Shown: positions 62,945-64,000 of the stretch, one piece after another
Numbering within the stretch: the stretch's first letter is position 1
Layout: each line of letters starts with the position of its first letter
Assembly (NCBI RefSeq): GCF_019976975.1
Contig: NZ_AP024630.1
Coordinates: forward strand, 1,674,001 to 1,738,000
Source of the DNA: Arthrobacter sp. NtRootA1
Lineage (GTDB): Bacteria > Actinomycetota > Actinomycetes > Actinomycetales > Micrococcaceae
Reading direction: 5' to 3'
DNA length: 64,000 nucleotides
The notes under the pieces: generated by a model
Told to the model about the DNA's origin: nothing
The model's database searches: none
What the model saw: the letters and a program-made list of their open reading frames with translations, nothing else
Position numbers and translations under genes: made by a program

Positions 62945-63658
62945 CTAGCCCCGGTTCCAGCCGTACTCGTTCTCCGGACGGCCTGGTGTTCCGTACCGCG
63001 GCGCCCTGGTAACCGTCCCGGCGTCGGCCAGGTATTCAAGGTACCGGCGGGCCGTGACCCGCGACATTCCCAAGGCATCCATGACTTCACTCGCGGATAC
63101 CGCTTGTTGCCGGGCGCGGACAAAATCCTTTACCGACTCCAGTGTGGAACCCGACAGACCCTTCGGCAGTGGTAGTTCCGTTGGTGCCCGAAGACTCGCG
63201 AAGGCCTGGTCCACATCGTTCTGCGAAGCACCGGCCTTGGAGATGCCGGACACCGAGCCCGCCAATTGGTCACGGAAAGTGCGGTAGCTGTTCAGCTTGT
63301 CGGCAAAGGTTGAGTAAGTGAATGGCTTGATCAAATACTGCACGACGCCGATGGAAACGGCGCTGCGCACGATGTTCAGTTCACGGACGGCTGTGATGGC
63401 AATAATGTCGGCGAAGACTCCCGCCGAGCGCATGCGTCGGGCAACATCCAGCCCATGGAGGTCCGGCAGGTTCATATCAAGCAGGACCAGGTCCACGGGC
63501 GAGCCGGAGGCAGCGAATTCGCCAAGGATGCGCAGTGCAGACTGACCATCCGGAGCCGTTCCCACCAGCGTGAACCCTGGGAGCCTGCCCACGTAAATGG
63601 AGTGGGCGTCCGAGGCGATGGGCTCGTCCTCGACCACCAGGACGCGGATGTCTGTCAT
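62945..63658 (-). CDS. Response regulator, CitB/DcuR type
   Basis: This 237-residue regulator has a receiver domain (1-120) with Glu10/Asp11, phospho-acceptor Asp61 in LVLLDMNLPDLHG, and the conserved Lys in YLIKPFTYSTF. The C-terminal winged-helix part (about 165-230, VSASEVMDALGMSRVTARRY) is the CitB/DcuR kind that controls C4-dicarboxylate or citrate uptake. It overlaps the kinase gene by four bases and is its cognate regulator. No transport gene is in view; targets may lie beyond the right edge. Confidence 0.92.
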   Translation of the reverse strand: MTDIRVLVVEDEPIASDAHSIYVGRLPGFTLVGTAPDGQSALRILGEFAASGSPVDLVLLDMNLPDLHGLDVARRMRSAGVFADIIAITAVRELNIVRSAVSIGVVQYLIKPFTYSTFADKLNSYRTFRDQLAGSVSGISKAGASQNDVDQAFASLRAPTELPLPKGLSGSTLESVKDFVRARQQAVSASEVMDALGMSRVTARRYLEYLADAGTVTRAPRYGTPGRPENEYGWNRG

Positions 63659-64000
63659 GCCTTCTCTTCCTCGGGAATGGGTGCGGGCAGCACAACATGG
63701 AACTGGGCGCCGCCTGGATTGCTGATGGTCATAGTACCGTTCAGCCGCTGGACAGCCTGCCGCACCAGGGCAAGGCCAACCCCGCGGCCATGGGCTCCGC
63801 GGGGATCGTCTTGGGACGACTTGGTGCTGTACCCGTACTGCAACACGTCATCAATCGATTCAGGATCAATGCCGGGTCCCGAATCCCGAACGGTGAATTC
63901 GACAGCAGCAGCACCGGCTTCGACGTCCAGTTCCACCTTTCGGGGCATCTCACCGGACGCCGCTGCATCAATGGCATTGTCCAGGAGGTTTCCCAGAATC
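63655..64000 (-). CDS. Sensor histidine kinase of the CitA/DcuS type, C-terminal part (5' end outside window)
   Basis: Only the ATPase domain is visible (114 residues). In frame from 63999 it reads ILGNLLDNAIDAAASGEMPR, the N-box, followed by FTVRDSGPGIDPESIDDVL (G1) and GYSTKSSQDDPRGAHGRGVG (F and G2 boxes), then LALVRQAVQRLNGTM. The YGYSTK with a long loop and the paired regulator are typical of the citrate/dicarboxylate sensor family. The sensor domain and the phosphorylated His are beyond the edge. Confidence 0.9.
   Translation of the reverse strand, partial: ILGNLLDNAIDAAASGEMPRKVELDVEAGAAAVEFTVRDSGPGIDPESIDDVLQYGYSTKSSQDDPRGAHGRGVGLALVRQAVQRLNGTMTISNPGGAQFHVVLPAPIPEEEKA

Overview
The window looks like a chromosomal segment from a high-GC actinobacterium of the Micrococcaceae, most likely Arthrobacter or Paenarthrobacter. 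The gene order supports this (his, infC-rpmI-rplT, pheST, argCJBDFRGH, mpg, tyrS, tlyA-nadK-recN-pyrG-xerD), as do a mycothiol-type enzyme, an LppM-like lipoprotein, a class II HelD, and many apparently leaderless genes with a TANNNT box about six bases before the start codon. Both edges cut genes: hisB on the left and a CitA-type sensor kinase on the right. All assignments come from reading the sequence and remembered family features; no database search was run.

Layout. 1-4.3 kb: the end of a histidine operon (hisB, hisH, an unlisted 52-codon membrane peptide, priA), then an SseB-domain protein and an MFS carrier. 4.5-9.4 kb: a DUF1844 gene facing a structured leader and infC (AUU start), rpmI, rplT (with an extra C-terminal domain), a TrmH-type rRNA methylase and a CDF metal transporter. 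9.4-15.1 kb: MFS efflux, a Nudix enzyme, an Rv2578c-type radical SAM protein under a LexA-like box, pyroglutamyl peptidase, a SIMPL protein, a small HExxH membrane protein and an LppM-like lipoprotein. 15.2-21.1 kb: pheST, a quinone oxidoreductase and a fatty acid desaturase. 21.2-30 kb: the full arginine operon argCJBDFRGH with two ARG-box-like sites at its promoter.

30-37 kb: a mycothiol-dependent-family protein, a 32-bp tandem repeat cluster present in both orientations, an Ada-AlkA fusion, Mpg, HelD and tyrS. 37.2-43.6 kb: a degenerate copy of the same repeat, a strongly G/T-skewed tract and a complete 16S-23S-5S rRNA operon without spacer tRNAs. 43.8-54.2 kb: an Arg/Gly-repeat TPR protein, a HAD phosphatase, a small conserved protein, tlyA, nadK, recN, pyrG, an ADP-ribose-type Nudix enzyme and xerD. 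This parallels the mycobacterial Rv1688-Rv1701 block as I remember it, with the rRNA operon lying between tyrS and the TPR gene.

54.2-64 kb: a membrane protein and another Nudix enzyme, then a minus-strand block: gntR-prpD-prpB-prpC for the methylcitrate cycle with paired TGTATACA operators, a SAM methyltransferase, a TPR-LuxR regulator and a CitA/CitB-type two-component system.

Most of the window is conserved housekeeping DNA. I found no defence island, prophage, CRISPR array or IS element. The most unusual items are the extra domain on ribosomal protein L20, the 32-bp repeat family, the Arg-rich repeat protein beside the rRNA operon, the G/T tract upstream of that operon, and several small or uncharacterised genes inside well-known operons.
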